From an uncultured Chitinophagaceae bacterium (GTDB taxonomy: Bacteria > Bacteroidota > Bacteroidia > Chitinophagales > Chitinophagaceae), in the NCBI GenBank assembly GCA_903870685.1, contig CAIQDX010000005.1, positions 1 through 43,236 of the forward strand: 43,236 bases of DNA, given 5' to 3'. Within the stretch, counting starts at the first letter, position 1; each line of letters opens with the position of its first letter. The position numbers and the translations under genes were made by a program. Under the pieces are notes generated by a model. That model did no database searches and was not told where the DNA came from. It worked only from the letters and a program-made list of their open reading frames with translations. This document shows positions 1 to 8,239 of this stretch, one piece after another.

Positions 1-2
1 CG

Positions 3-956
3 GCTTTGGATACCGAAGAAAAATTAAAAGAAGCCCGCAAAAAAGAATTAGAATTTTTACAGAAAGAACAATCGCTCAAAATAAAAGAAGAAGAATTAGA
101 ATTAAATGTTCAGCGGCAATTAATGACCGAAAGAGAAAAATTAAAAGAACAATTTCAGAAAGAAGAAAATGAAAAAATAAGTTTAAAAGATCAGGAATAT
201 CAATTGCGGATGCGTGAAATGGAAAAACAAATCGAGGATCAGAAAAAATTAGTGGATGAGATGAAACGCAAGGCCGAACAGGGTTCTATGCAATTGCAAG
301 GTGAAGCACAGGAATTATTATTGGAAGAATTATTGCAATCAACTTTTCCATTTGATAAAATTGAAGAAGTTGGTAAAGGTGTTCGAGGTGCCGATTGTAT
401 TCAAACTATCAGAAATCAATTTGGTAATGAAGTTGGAAAAATTATTTATGAAAGTAAGCGCACAAAAGATTTTGCAAATGATTGGATTGAAAAATTAAAA
501 ACCGATATGCGCAGTCTGGGTGCCGATGTTGCCGTTATTGTCACACAAGCTTTACCAAAAGATATGGAACGCTTTGGCGAAAAAGACGGTGTTTACATTT
601 GCACTTTTGTTGAAGTAAGAAGTGTTGCTTTATTATTACGCAATGCTTTGCTTAAAATTTTCGAAGCAAAAAAAAGTCAGGATAATAAAGGCGATAAGAT
701 GGTGATGTTGTATGATTATTTAACCAACTCTGAATTTGGCGAACAATGGAAAGCCATTCGGGAAGGTTTTATGAGTATGAAATTATCCATTCAAAAAGAA
801 CGCGATGCCATGGAAAAATTATGGAAGGCACGCGAAAAACAATTAGAGAAAGTTTTATTAAATGCAGCACATATAAAAGGTTCCATCGAAGGCATTGCAG
901 GTACCGATGTGAACATGAATTTAATCGATGACACGGATGCATTATTGTTAGAATAA
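3..956 (+). CDS. DUF2130 domain-containing protein (5' end outside window)
   Basis: The reading frame is already open at the window edge, so the true N-terminus lies upstream. The first roughly 100 visible residues are a charged Lys/Glu/Gln-rich coiled coil. The second part matches my recollection of the DUF2130 family, with the stretch GKGVRGADCIQ followed by IIYESKRTKDF. The spacing of the Asp in GADC and the E-x-K in YESKRTK resembles the D...ExK core of PD-(D/E)XK nucleases; this is my reading, not a demonstrated activity. The next gene starts 4 bases after the stop codon, so the two are probably co-transcribed. No function is established from the sequence alone. Confidence 0.8.
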   Translation, partial: ALDTEEKLKEARKKELEFLQKEQSLKIKEEELELNVQRQLMTEREKLKEQFQKEENEKISLKDQEYQLRMREMEKQIEDQKKLVDEMKRKAEQGSMQLQGEAQELLLEELLQSTFPFDKIEEVGKGVRGADCIQTIRNQFGNEVGKIIYESKRTKDFANDWIEKLKTDMRSLGADVAVIVTQALPKDMERFGEKDGVYICTFVEVRSVALLLRNALLKIFEAKKSQDNKGDKMVMLYDYLTNSEFGEQWKAIREGFMSMKLSIQKERDAMEKLWKAREKQLEKVLLNAAHIKGSIEGIAGTDVNMNLIDDTDALLLE

Positions 957-960
957 TTTT

Positions 961-2055
961 ATGATCGAAATTAAAAAAGAAGAAGTTTACGTAGAAAAGC
1001 CCAGCAGAAAGAAACCCATTTTTCCTGTCAATGCACCATTGCGTAATTACTTAACGCAATATGGAAGAGAAGTTAGTTTACCTGCTTTGTACGAAGATCT
1101 AAGACGATTCACTTACACTGTTCCTTTAAAAGGAAAAGATGGCAAAGACTCTTCCTGGGAAAGGGTTTCATACGATATGCGTGAATGGGATTTCCTGCGC
1201 GAAAATCTTGTAAAAAATTATGCTATCTTAAAAACAAAAGGTGATATGGAATATGTAAATCATCTTGATGTTGCAGCAATTGATTTTTGTTATTTTGGAA
1301 ACAGTCAACCTTTTCGTATTCGCATTATTAATAAATACAACGCCAACTTCGATCATTATTATATCAAGCAAGCCGATGCCAGCAGAATTTATGGTTTGGA
1401 ATTAGAACATTTATTATCGCCTAATCGTATTATTTATTTTACCAATCAAAATACATTGGTCGAAGAACATATTCCGGGTATTCCCGGCGATATATTTGTG
1501 ACAGATTATTTAAACAGTTCTTCCACCAATCAAATTCGTTTGGCCAAAGAATTTGTAAAATTCAATGAACGATGTTTTACGCAGTTACTCGGCGATATGC
1601 GCAGTTATAATTTTGTGGTAAGCATTACACCCGATGTGTTGAATTATCAATATCGTTTTCGCAGCATCGATTTCGATCAGCAATCTTATGAAGGAAGAAA
1701 AAATTTATACTTGCCGCAATTTTTTAAAGAGAACAAACCATATGTTGATATTGTAAGCAAACATTTGAATAAAGAATCCATTGCACAATATCAATCCGAA
1801 GAAAGAACATCCATGGCATTTCGTTTAAGTGCAGCAAAATACAGAGTAAAAGAATTATTGGATATTATGACCGATGAAGACATTTCTAAAAAAGAAAAGA
1901 TCGATCAGTTGAAACAGGAATTAGCCGAACATTTTCATCAACCCAGTTTTTTGAAAGCAAAAACCATGGGGCAAATTGTAAAAATGCAATTGAAACAAAC
2001 TCTTAAAAAAAGTCTAACATTTATTCCAAAAACAAGTGCAAGGGTTGCAGATTAA
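961..2055 (+). CDS. conserved protein with protein-kinase-like motifs
   Basis: I do not recognise a named family for this 364-aa protein. Its order of motifs resembles the kinase/aminoglycoside-phosphotransferase fold. A hinge-like VEEHIPG lies at residues 167-173. GDMRSYNF at 211-218 is comparable to the HGDxxxxN catalytic loop, with the His replaced by Leu-Gly. SIDFDQQ at 235-241 is comparable to the IDF metal-binding motif. Beyond residue 250 it is helical and charged. No membrane segment or signal peptide is visible. It begins 4 bases after the DUF2130 gene and its stop codon overlaps the stop of the convergent phosphopantetheinyl transferase by four bases (TTAA). Kinase activity is inference. 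Confidence 0.7.
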   Translation: MIEIKKEEVYVEKPSRKKPIFPVNAPLRNYLTQYGREVSLPALYEDLRRFTYTVPLKGKDGKDSSWERVSYDMREWDFLRENLVKNYAILKTKGDMEYVNHLDVAAIDFCYFGNSQPFRIRIINKYNANFDHYYIKQADASRIYGLELEHLLSPNRIIYFTNQNTLVEEHIPGIPGDIFVTDYLNSSSTNQIRLAKEFVKFNERCFTQLLGDMRSYNFVVSITPDVLNYQYRFRSIDFDQQSYEGRKNLYLPQFFKENKPYVDIVSKHLNKESIAQYQSEERTSMAFRLSAAKYRVKELLDIMTDEDISKKEKIDQLKQELAEHFHQPSFLKAKTMGQIVKMQLKQTLKKSLTFIPKTSARVAD

Positions 2056-2723
2056 ATATTCGCCGCTTCAGTTGAAAGCCATGCCAGACAAAGGTTTGGC
2101 ATTAATTTATAATGCAGTTGCAATGAAACATTTATTGATTGGCGTATAAATTTGCTGTCAATATTTCCATCCTCTTTTAATTCAAAATGATTGATGCGCA
2201 GCATTTCGGAAAAATCAACTTCACCCCAACCCCACCATTTAAACATAGATTCTTTGCAAGACCAAAGGAGAGTTAAGAGTCGAGAGTCGGGAGTCGGGAG
2301 TAACGAATTTTGAATGTAAAATTTTGAATGTTGAATGTTGAATATTTTTAATTCTTCGGGATGCAAAAATTTATGTGCAATTCGTAAAACTTTATCGGTT
2401 GGAATTTCAATATCGATACCAACACGTTGCGTGCTGCTAACAATTGCTGCGGCATAATTACCGCAATGCGAAATAGAAAAATGATATTGTTCGTATGGTA
2501 GATATGGTTTCTTGGTATCGGCAATTAATATTTCGTCGAAAGGAAAATCAGGGAACAAGAATCGCAGCAAATAACGCCCGGCAAGGTGTTGCAGCTTTTT
2601 ATGCGGATGAGTAATTTCTCTTTGTAATGGAACATGTTCTAAGAAAAACGAAGCTGGTTCTTCAATTTTCCAAATGGCTAATTTAGTTGTATCGTTAATA
2701 TTATGTTGATAAAATAAAGCCAA
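2052..2723 (-). CDS. 4'-phosphopantetheinyl transferase superfamily protein (Sfp/AcpT-like)
   Basis: This enzyme class transfers phosphopantetheine from CoA to a serine of acyl or peptidyl carrier proteins. The diagnostic motifs are present: FSISHCGNYAA around residues 82-93, GIDIE at 102-106 (Mg-binding Asp and Glu) and WSCKESMFKWW at 154-164 (the W-x-x-KE-x-x-K signature). At 223 aa it has usual length for the family. Residues about 129-151, just before the third motif, look foreign: they are encoded by heptad repeat arrays (see repeats at 2272-2349) and fall where the family has a variable loop. The start is a TTG at 2723; no in-frame ATG lies closer. A target carrier protein is not visible nearby. 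Confidence 0.88.
   Translation of the reverse strand: MALFYQHNINDTTKLAIWKIEEPASFFLEHVPLQREITHPHKKLQHLAGRYLLRFLFPDFPFDEILIADTKKPYLPYEQYHFSISHCGNYAAAIVSSTQRVGIDIEIPTDKVLRIAHKFLHPEELKIFNIQHSKFYIQNSLLPTPDSRLLTLLWSCKESMFKWWGWGEVDFSEMLRINHFELKEDGNIDSKFIRQSINVSLQLHYKLMPNLCLAWLSTEAANI
2272..2303. repeat. heptad array, unit AGTCGGG, inside the PPTase gene
   Basis: Four successive 7-bp units (AGTCGAG/AGTCGGG type) lie in frame inside the phosphopantetheinyl transferase gene. Read on the gene strand they encode LLPTPDSRLLTL. The same unit occurs in ribF at 15843-15876. Confidence 0.85.
2304..2349. repeat. heptad array, unit AATGTTG, inside the PPTase gene
   Basis: Six 7-bp units (AATTTTG, AATGTAA, AATTTTG, AATGTTG, AATGTTG, AATATTT) directly follow the AGTCGGG array. 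On the gene strand they encode FNIQHSKFYIQNS. The same unit, in the same reading frame, occurs in ribF at 15888-15930. Confidence 0.85.
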
Positions 2724-2725
2724 TG

Positions 2726-2762
2726 CGAATTATGATTTATGATTGCAGATTTACGATTTATA
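2726..2762. repeat. heptad array, unit ATTTATG, upstream of the PPTase start
   Basis: Five degenerate 7-bp units of the ATTTATG/ATTGCAG/ATTTACG type begin three bases upstream of the TTG start codon of the phosphopantetheinyl transferase. They therefore occupy its 5' flank, between it and the dispersed element at 2793. Confidence 0.65.
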
Positions 2763-2792
2763 TTGCAAACTCTTGCTGACTTTTATTATGAA

Positions 2793-2860
2793 AGTTGAAG
2801 AGTGCGACGCAACAACAGCTTGATTGAAATACAAAAGCCGGTAACAAAAAAAAAATAAAA
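2793..2860 (+). repeat. dispersed intergenic element, core GTGCGACGCAAC (copy 1)
   Basis: This copy contains AGAGTGCGACGCAACAACAG, then TTGAAATACAAAAGCCGG, then an A-rich tail. The order core, TTGAAATACAAAAGC, CG, A-rich tail is shared with the copies at 16150 and 24072. It ends immediately before the dcd start codon, so it lies in the divergent promoter region of dcd and the phosphopantetheinyl transferase. Confidence 0.85.
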
Positions 2861-2861
2861 A

Positions 2862-3398
2862 ATGATCTTAACTGATAAAAGAATTTTAGAAGAAATGGAA
2901 AAAGGAACAATAAAAATTGTTCCATACAGTCGCGAAGATCTGGGAAGTAATAGTTATGATGTTCATTTGGGAAACACATTGGCAAAATATATTGATGCCG
3001 AATTAGATGCCAAAAAACATAACAAAATTGAATGCTTCGAAATACCTGAAGATGGTTTTGTTTTGCATCCGCACGAATTTTATTTAGGTGTTACTTTAGA
3101 ATATACCGAAACGCATGCACATGTTCCGTTTTTAGAAGGCAAATCTTCTACAGGCCGCTTGGGTATTGATATTCACGCCACTGCCGGAAAAGGTGATGTT
3201 GGTTTTTGCGGCAACTGGACATTGGAAATTTCTGTAAAACAACCGGTAAGAATTTACAAAGGAATGCCCATCGGGCAATTAATTTATTTTCCTGTTGATG
3301 GTGAAATTGAAATTAAATACAATGAAAAAGGAAATGCAAAATATAGTCATCAACCCAACATGCCCGTTGAAAGTATGATGTGGAAAAATAAGTTTTAA
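2862..3398 (+). CDS. dcd: dCTP deaminase
   Basis: It deaminates dCTP to dUTP, the first step of dUMP and hence dTTP synthesis. The 178-aa length is typical. Hallmarks are LGSNSYDVHLG near residues 29-39, FLEGKSSTGRLGIDIHATAG around 87-106 and GNWTLEISV further on; the Ser-Ser-x-Gly-Arg-Leu-Gly stretch is the trimer active-site signature shared with dUTPases. The start ATG is preceded by an A-rich tract that is the tail of a dispersed repeat, with no Shine-Dalgarno sequence. It stands alone between a divergent phosphopantetheinyl transferase and a convergent DUF3810 gene. Whether it is mono- or bifunctional (also dUTPase) cannot be told from the sequence. Confidence 0.95.
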   Translation: MILTDKRILEEMEKGTIKIVPYSREDLGSNSYDVHLGNTLAKYIDAELDAKKHNKIECFEIPEDGFVLHPHEFYLGVTLEYTETHAHVPFLEGKSSTGRLGIDIHATAGKGDVGFCGNWTLEISVKQPVRIYKGMPIGQLIYFPVDGEIEIKYNEKGNAKYSHQPNMPVESMMWKNKF

Positions 3399-3403
3399 TT
3401 AAA

Positions 3404-3456
3404 GTAGTAAGTTTTAAGTTGTAGGTAATAAGTTAGAATGTTTTTACTTACAACTT
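3404..3456. repeat. heptad array, unit AGTTTTA/AGTTGTA, with inverted tail
   Basis: Five 7-bp units (AGTAGTA, AGTTTTA, AGTTGTA, GGTAATA, AGTTAGA) follow the dcd stop codon. An inverted stretch, ACTTACAACTT, forms the last codons of the convergent DUF3810 gene. The inverted halves could pair and serve as a transcription stop for both genes. A close relative in opposite orientation lies at 40813-40855. Confidence 0.75.
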
Positions 3457-4578
3457 TCCATACTTTTTCTCATATGCCAGTAACCATCCAATTACTTCAT
3501 TATAACTTTCGATTCCGGCTAATTGTTTATTAAGTTTTAAATATTGATCGAAAACATTTGAAGCAATGGGTGACACTTTGTTTTGACGTTTATAAAAAAA
3601 CTCACGGATTTCTTTTCTGTCTTTTCGAACCAATGAATCGAGGTTGTTTTTATTTTGTTTGATGATATTTTTTAATCCACCGATATCGCGATCTAACAAA
3701 AACATTTTTATTTCTTCGCTTTGTGCATAGGAAAACATATCTAGATAAACGGAATAACGAAAATAAATATCTGACGATACCGATGCAGTAAGAAAGCCAA
3801 CAAAATTTGCTTCGCTTTCGCTGGCATAACCAATTTGATGTGCCATTTCGTGACAGGCAATAAACGGAATTAATATTCTTGGAATATCACTGCGAACCTG
3901 AGCTTCTCCGGTAAATGGATTATAATAACCAGTATACCCAAAATAGTTTCCTAATCGGCTGTAGAGGCTTGATTTTATTGACTTTGATTGATATTGCAGA
4001 AAATGAAAATCAGTTGAAACTGTTTGATAATTTTTATCTGCCTCATCAAAAATTTGTTCCAATGATGGTAGTGGTAAAGAGGTATCTTTTATTTGCCGGC
4101 GGCATTCATTTACTTTTAAAATAAGTTGATTGGTTAATGCCACTACTTCTTCCTTGCAATATTCTTGTGGCTGCAATTTTAGTTGGTGTGCAATGCCTTG
4201 ACGACTGTAATTCAATCCCCACAAAATATTAAACCAGATATAGAGCCACATTGATTTTCTTAATACTCTTAATATAGATTGACCCAGATATTTCCAACTA
4301 AACTGTCTTATAAAAATTGAAATAAAAAACATTACCAATTTTATCAATAACCAACATCCGAATAAAACATAAATAATATCGCCAATGCTGAAAGGGATCC
4401 ACCCTGTGATATTTCTAAGGATGATGGAAATGTTTAAATAAAAGTTGGTACTATAATTTTGTTCGATCCAATTCGGGAATAACTGGATGATTTGAATAGC
4501 AGCAATCAGTAAAACAGGAATTGCCCATTTTAGCCAGAAAAGTCCCTTAAATACATTATTTATTCTATTTGATTTCAT
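3448..4578 (-). CDS. DUF3810 domain-containing membrane protein with HEXXH motif
   Basis: This 376-aa protein starts with hydrophobic segments (about residues 17-36, 64-90 and 112-122) followed by a soluble domain. The conserved core GYTGYYNPFTGEAQV at 214-228 leads to HEMAHQ at 243-248 and SESEANFVGF at 253-262. HExxH with a downstream Glu is the arrangement of zincin metalloproteases, so a membrane-anchored protease role is plausible but unproven. The family is typical of Bacteroidota. The gene is convergent with dcd, and its last codons lie in a heptad array. Confidence 0.88.
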   Translation of the reverse strand: MKSNRINNVFKGLFWLKWAIPVLLIAAIQIIQLFPNWIEQNYSTNFYLNISIILRNITGWIPFSIGDIIYVLFGCWLLIKLVMFFISIFIRQFSWKYLGQSILRVLRKSMWLYIWFNILWGLNYSRQGIAHQLKLQPQEYCKEEVVALTNQLILKVNECRRQIKDTSLPLPSLEQIFDEADKNYQTVSTDFHFLQYQSKSIKSSLYSRLGNYFGYTGYYNPFTGEAQVRSDIPRILIPFIACHEMAHQIGYASESEANFVGFLTASVSSDIYFRYSVYLDMFSYAQSEEIKMFLLDRDIGGLKNIIKQNKNNLDSLVRKDRKEIREFFYKRQNKVSPIASNVFDQYLKLNKQLAGIESYNEVIGWLLAYEKKYGKL

Positions 4579-4625
4579 GATTCAGGAATAAAGTAACTAA
4601 GAAATCGTATAAATTCAATTTTCCT

Positions 4626-4656
4626 TTTGCCTTTTCCCCTCATTACCTTACCTTTG
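4626..4656 (+). promoter_or_regulatory. Bacteroidota-type promoter for DUF177-rpmF
   Basis: TTTG at 4626-4629 and TACCTTTG at 4649-4656 are separated by exactly 19 bp, matching the known -33 TTTG / -7 TAnnTTTG consensus of Bacteroidota. Transcription would start near 4662, some 15 bases before the ATG at 4677. Confidence 0.75.
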
Positions 4657-4676
4657 CCCACCCTAAAAATCTGAAC

Positions 4677-5219
4677 ATGAGCCATCGGAGGGAATTTGAA
4701 ATAGCATTTGTGGGTTTAAAACCGGGCGTTCATGTATTTGAGTACAGGATTGAGGATAAGTTCTTTGCAGCATATGGCGAACAGGATTTTAAAAACTGTG
4801 TTTGTGAAGTTAAACTGAGTTTAGATAAGAAAACAAGTTTCATGTTATTGAAATTTGATCTTGTTGGCTCAGCAGATGTTATTTGTGATAAATGCGGTAA
4901 CAGTTTAACCAAGCAATTATGGGATGAGTTCAATATCATTGTAAAAATGGTAGATGATCCAGAATTGATGAATGAACAAGAAGAAGATCCTGATGTGTAT
5001 TATATCAGTCGCAGCGAAAGTCATTTACAAGTGGGCGATTGGATATATGAATTCATTAATTTAAGTTTGCCAATGCAGAAAATGTGTAGTCCAGAAGAGA
5101 TGGGTGGACCACAATGCAACAAAGAAGTGCTGGAAACACTGAGGAAGATGGAAGAAGAAGTGAGAAAGGACAGTAATAATGCATGGAAAGGTTTAGAAAA
5201 GTTTAAAGACATAGAATAA
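4677..5219 (+). CDS. DUF177 (YceD-like) domain-containing protein
   Basis: This 180-aa acidic protein carries a CxxC pair (C70-DK-C73) followed later by Cys residues in the KMCSPEE and PQCNKE stretches, consistent with the Cys pattern of the DUF177/YceD family. Members almost always sit directly upstream of rpmF, as here (27-bp gap), and are linked to 23S rRNA accumulation in plants and E. coli. A role in ribosome biogenesis is therefore inferred from family and context. It is preceded by a near-perfect promoter and starts the rpmF cluster. No signal peptide or membrane segment is visible. Confidence 0.9.
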   Translation: MSHRREFEIAFVGLKPGVHVFEYRIEDKFFAAYGEQDFKNCVCEVKLSLDKKTSFMLLKFDLVGSADVICDKCGNSLTKQLWDEFNIIVKMVDDPELMNEQEEDPDVYYISRSESHLQVGDWIYEFINLSLPMQKMCSPEEMGGPQCNKEVLETLRKMEEEVRKDSNNAWKGLEKFKDIE

Positions 5220-5246
5220 TTTTTTTGATATTATAAATTTCGAGTT

Positions 5247-5441
5247 ATGCCTAATCCTAAACGCCGTCACTCTCAACAACGCAGTGCAAAGAGAAGAACG
5301 CATTATGTTGCACAAGAAGTGACATTAAGTAAAGACACAACAACCGGTGAAACTCATGTACGCCATCGTGCACATGTAAGTGAAGGTAAATTGTTCTACA
5401 AAGGAAAATTAGTTGCTGAAAAAGCACCTTTAAAAGCCTAA
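5247..5441 (+). CDS. rpmF: 50S ribosomal protein L32
   Basis: This is a 64-aa basic protein beginning MPNPKRRHSQQRSAKRR, the hallmark of L32, and continuing HYVAQEVTLS. It lacks the zinc-binding Cys pairs of C+ L32 proteins, so it is the zinc-independent form. It is part of the large ribosomal subunit. The gene lies between the DUF177 gene and plsX, the arrangement conserved in many bacteria that links ribosome and phospholipid synthesis. Confidence 0.97.
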   Translation: MPNPKRRHSQQRSAKRRTHYVAQEVTLSKDTTTGETHVRHRAHVSEGKLFYKGKLVAEKAPLKA

Positions 5442-5494
5442 ACCCAATCTCTAAAAGAGGTATAAGGTTATAGATTTGCATGCTCTTTTTTTAT

Positions 5495-5518
5495 TAAAAG
5501 GGCTTTCCTTTTTTTAAT
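5495..5518 (+). terminator. possible weak terminator after rpmF
   Basis: AAAAGG and CCTTTT pair across a GCTTT loop and run into a T tract. A second weak stem (AAAAGAG at 5454 with CTCTTTT at 5483) precedes it. Termination here would be partial at best, since plsX follows in the same direction. Confidence 0.4.
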
Positions 5519-5571
5519 GACCTTAGCTGAAAGATTTTTGTTACTTTTAAGATAATTGTAATAAACCGCAC

Positions 5572-6516
5572 ATGAACATTGGAATTGACATGATGGGTGG
5601 AGATTTTGCACCGTTAGAAGCGGTGAAAGGTTTACAGCATTATCTGTCTCAAAAACATGATGCGGTATTGGTATTTTGTATTGGCGATGAAGCACAGATA
5701 AACCCTTTGCTGGATGAATTTAAAATCCCATCTACAAATATTCAAATAGTTCATGCACCTGAAGTGATCGGCTATCATGAGCATCCTACCAAAGCATTAA
5801 AAGAAAAACAAAAAAGTTCTATTGCCATTGGATTTCATTTATTGGCAACCGGAAAGATTGATGCATTCATCAGTGCAGGAAATACAGGAGCTATGTTAGT
5901 TGGGTCGATGTTTACCATTAAAGCCATTGAAGGCGTATTGCGACCAACCATTGCGGCTATTGTTCCAAAAATAAATGGTGGTGCAGGTTTGATATTAGAT
6001 GTTGGTTTGAATGCTGATTGTAAACCCGAACAATTAAATCAATTTGCAGTTTTAGGAAGTTTATATTCTCATTATATTCTCAACATCACAGAACCAAAAA
6101 TAGGTTTGATGAATGTTGGTGAAGAAGAAGGAAAAGGCAATTTATTATGTCAGGCAACTTACCCTCTCTTAAAAGAAAATAAACAAATTAATTTCATTGG
6201 AAATATCGAAGGTCGTGATGTGTTTACTGATAAAGCAGATGTAATGATCTGCGATGGATTTACCGGTAACATTATTTTAAAAATGGCTGAAAGTTTTTAT
6301 GATGTTGCGCAAGAAAGAAATTTGCATCACGATTCTTATATGCAACGTTTCCATTATGAAAACTACGGCGGCACTCCCGTTTTAGGTGTTGCTAAACCGG
6401 TAATAATTGGTCATGGTATCAGCAGTGCTGTTGCATTTAAAAATATGTTTTTACTTGCTGAGAAAATGATTCAATCTGATCTGTGTGGAAAAATGAAAGA
6501 AAGTTTTTCTTCTTAA
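5572..6516 (+). CDS. plsX: phosphate acyltransferase PlsX
   Basis: PlsX makes acyl-phosphate from acyl-ACP for phosphatidic acid synthesis. The 314-aa protein begins IGIDMMGGDFAP and has SAGNTGAMLVGS at about residues 101-112, NVGEEEGKGN further on and DGFTGNIILKMAES near 225-238, all family signatures. The length is slightly short of the approximately 330-350 aa in Gram-positive and proteobacterial forms but normal for Bacteroidota. It follows rpmF, as in the classical rpmF-plsX-fab arrangement, but fabH does not follow; a convergent glycosyltransferase does. Confidence 0.95.
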   Translation: MNIGIDMMGGDFAPLEAVKGLQHYLSQKHDAVLVFCIGDEAQINPLLDEFKIPSTNIQIVHAPEVIGYHEHPTKALKEKQKSSIAIGFHLLATGKIDAFISAGNTGAMLVGSMFTIKAIEGVLRPTIAAIVPKINGGAGLILDVGLNADCKPEQLNQFAVLGSLYSHYILNITEPKIGLMNVGEEEGKGNLLCQATYPLLKENKQINFIGNIEGRDVFTDKADVMICDGFTGNIILKMAESFYDVAQERNLHHDSYMQRFHYENYGGTPVLGVAKPVIIGHGISSAVAFKNMFLLAEKMIQSDLCGKMKESFSS

Positions 6517-6526
6517 AAAATTATTT

Positions 6527-7333
6527 CTACTTAATAACTTTTGCAATCATTTTCTTTTCGGGAGAGAATTTAGCTTCAATGATTTTTGCAGAATTACTTG
6601 AAACTCTTTTATGATAATTTCCAAATAAGCTCTGCCATTGGATTTTAAGAACACCAAACATTCCTTCTTTTAGAATTTTACCGCTCATTTTACTTACACC
6701 AATTAATCTGTCTTGAAAAGTAATTGGTACTTCTTTGATCTTGAATCCTAATTTCCATGCAGTGAATTTCATGGCAATCTGAAAAGCATAACCAATAAAA
6801 TTTATTTCATCTAAATTAATTGAGTCAAGCACTTTTGAAGTATAACAAACAAAACCTGCAGTAGGATCTTTAACAGGCAACCAAGTAATTAGCTTTGTGT
6901 AAATAGCTCCTCCTCTTGAATATAAATGCCTATCGAGTGGCCAATTTAAAATTTTTCCGCCTTCAACATAACGACTTCCAACAGCAACATCAGCACCTCC
7001 TTCTTTACAAGCAAGATATAATCTCTCTAAATCATTTGGATTATGCGAGAAATCAGCATCCATCTCAAAAATATATTGATATCCTCTGTTTAAGCTCCAT
7101 TTAAATCCATGAATATATGCCGTGCCTAAACCGCATTTACAAATACGTTCTTCTAAAAAAAGCTGACCCGGATATTTTGAAAAAAGGTTGGAAACTATTG
7201 CGCCTGTTCCATCCGGAGAATTATCATCAACTACTAAAACATGATAACCCTGATTCAATGAAAATACTGCATCAAGTATGGAAGAAATATTTTCCTTCTC
7301 ATTATAAGTGGGTATAATTACTATTTTATTCAA
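6527..7333 (-). CDS. polyprenol monophosphomannose synthase-like glycosyltransferase (GT2)
   Basis: This is a 268-aa family-2 glycosyltransferase of the dolichol-phosphate mannose synthase type. It has IIPTYNEKENI at residues 6-16, the nucleotide-binding DDNSPDGT near 36-43, DADFSHNP near 92-99 (catalytic metal-binding DxD region) and VGSRYVEGG. It probably transfers a sugar from a nucleotide or GDP donor to a polyprenyl phosphate at the membrane; donor and acceptor are not determined by sequence. There is no C-terminal membrane domain, so it is the short soluble form. The gene is monocistronic with a 114-bp upstream gap. Confidence 0.88.
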   Translation of the reverse strand: MNKIVIIPTYNEKENISSILDAVFSLNQGYHVLVVDDNSPDGTGAIVSNLFSKYPGQLFLEERICKCGLGTAYIHGFKWSLNRGYQYIFEMDADFSHNPNDLERLYLACKEGGADVAVGSRYVEGGKILNWPLDRHLYSRGGAIYTKLITWLPVKDPTAGFVCYTSKVLDSINLDEINFIGYAFQIAMKFTAWKLGFKIKEVPITFQDRLIGVSKMSGKILKEGMFGVLKIQWQSLFGNYHKRVSSNSAKIIEAKFSPEKKMIAKVIK

Positions 7334-7447
7334 TCAGGGGGAATGATTAGATTAATACACTAAAGTAATATTTTAGAATAGATTTCTCTAACAGGAAAGT
7401 AATATTTACAAAATAATTGACAATATTTTTATCAATTATGTTAATAA

Positions 7448-8215
7448 CTACCGTTTCACCAAGGTTCTGTTTAGTATTTCTGTAAGTTTTTGTTTTGTGT
7501 TCATTGGAAAATCACCTTTCATCATCCAATCATAATATTGAGGTTCTTCTTTCAAAACCTGTGTTACAGGTTTGCCCTTATGCTTACCAAAATTAAAAAT
7601 TTCAATACCATTATCTTTTATAAACCTGCGTGCAAAATCAACAATATCATCCTCTCCGGTAAATTTTACAATGCTTTCAACAGTTGTTCCAATTTGAGAA
7701 TAACGTTCAACCTGTGCTTCTAAAATTTCCCATGTTGCAGTAGCATCCACTTCGGCACTGTGGGCATTTTCCAATTGTTTGCTGCAATAAAATTTATACG
7801 CAGCACTTAATGTTCTTTGTTCCATCATGTGAAAAACTTTCTGAACATCCAATAACTTTTTATCATCAACACTAAACTCCAAACCCGAACGTAAAAATTC
7901 TTCTATCAACATTGGAATATCAAAACGATTACTATTATATCCTGCGAGATCGCAATTATCGATGAACTGTTTTATTTCGTTAGCAGCTTGTTTAAATGTG
8001 GGTGCATCTTTTACCATTTCATTTGTTATTCCATGAATTTCTGTAGATGCAGCAGGAATGGGCATTTGAGGATTGATGAGTTTACGTTTTACAATCTTAC
8101 TGCCATCAGAAGAAATCTTAACGATCGCTATTTCAACTATTCTGTCTATGCTGATGTTAATACCCGTTGTTTCTAAATCGATGAAAGCAATAGGCCTTGT
8201 TAATTGAAGTTTCAT
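7448..8215 (-). CDS. 3'-5' exonuclease, DEDDh family (DnaQ-like)
   Basis: The exonuclease domain occupies roughly residues 8-170, with the four acidic positions in order: FIDLETTGI (Asp, Glu), GYNSNRFDIPML (Asp), and HSAEVDATAT (His and Asp). The C-terminal part contains FGKHKGKPVTQVL and YYDWMMKGDFP, a small domain found at the end of many DnaQ-like and ExoX-type nucleases. It likely degrades single-stranded DNA or RNA from the 3' end in repair or turnover rather than being the replicative epsilon subunit. It lies directly downstream of the Mur ligase gene on the same strand, with a gap of 24 bases. Confidence 0.9.
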   Translation of the reverse strand: MKLQLTRPIAFIDLETTGINISIDRIVEIAIVKISSDGSKIVKRKLINPQMPIPAASTEIHGITNEMVKDAPTFKQAANEIKQFIDNCDLAGYNSNRFDIPMLIEEFLRSGLEFSVDDKKLLDVQKVFHMMEQRTLSAAYKFYCSKQLENAHSAEVDATATWEILEAQVERYSQIGTTVESIVKFTGEDDIVDFARRFIKDNGIEIFNFGKHKGKPVTQVLKEEPQYYDWMMKGDFPMNTKQKLTEILNRTLVKR

Positions 8216-8239
8216 TATAAGTTTCTGAATGATAAAAAA

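Noticed and set aside
2758-2985. 75-residue open frame on the minus strand over the dcd start
   Set aside because: It overlaps dcd and a dispersed repeat and is Phe/Leu-rich in the manner of an antisense frame.
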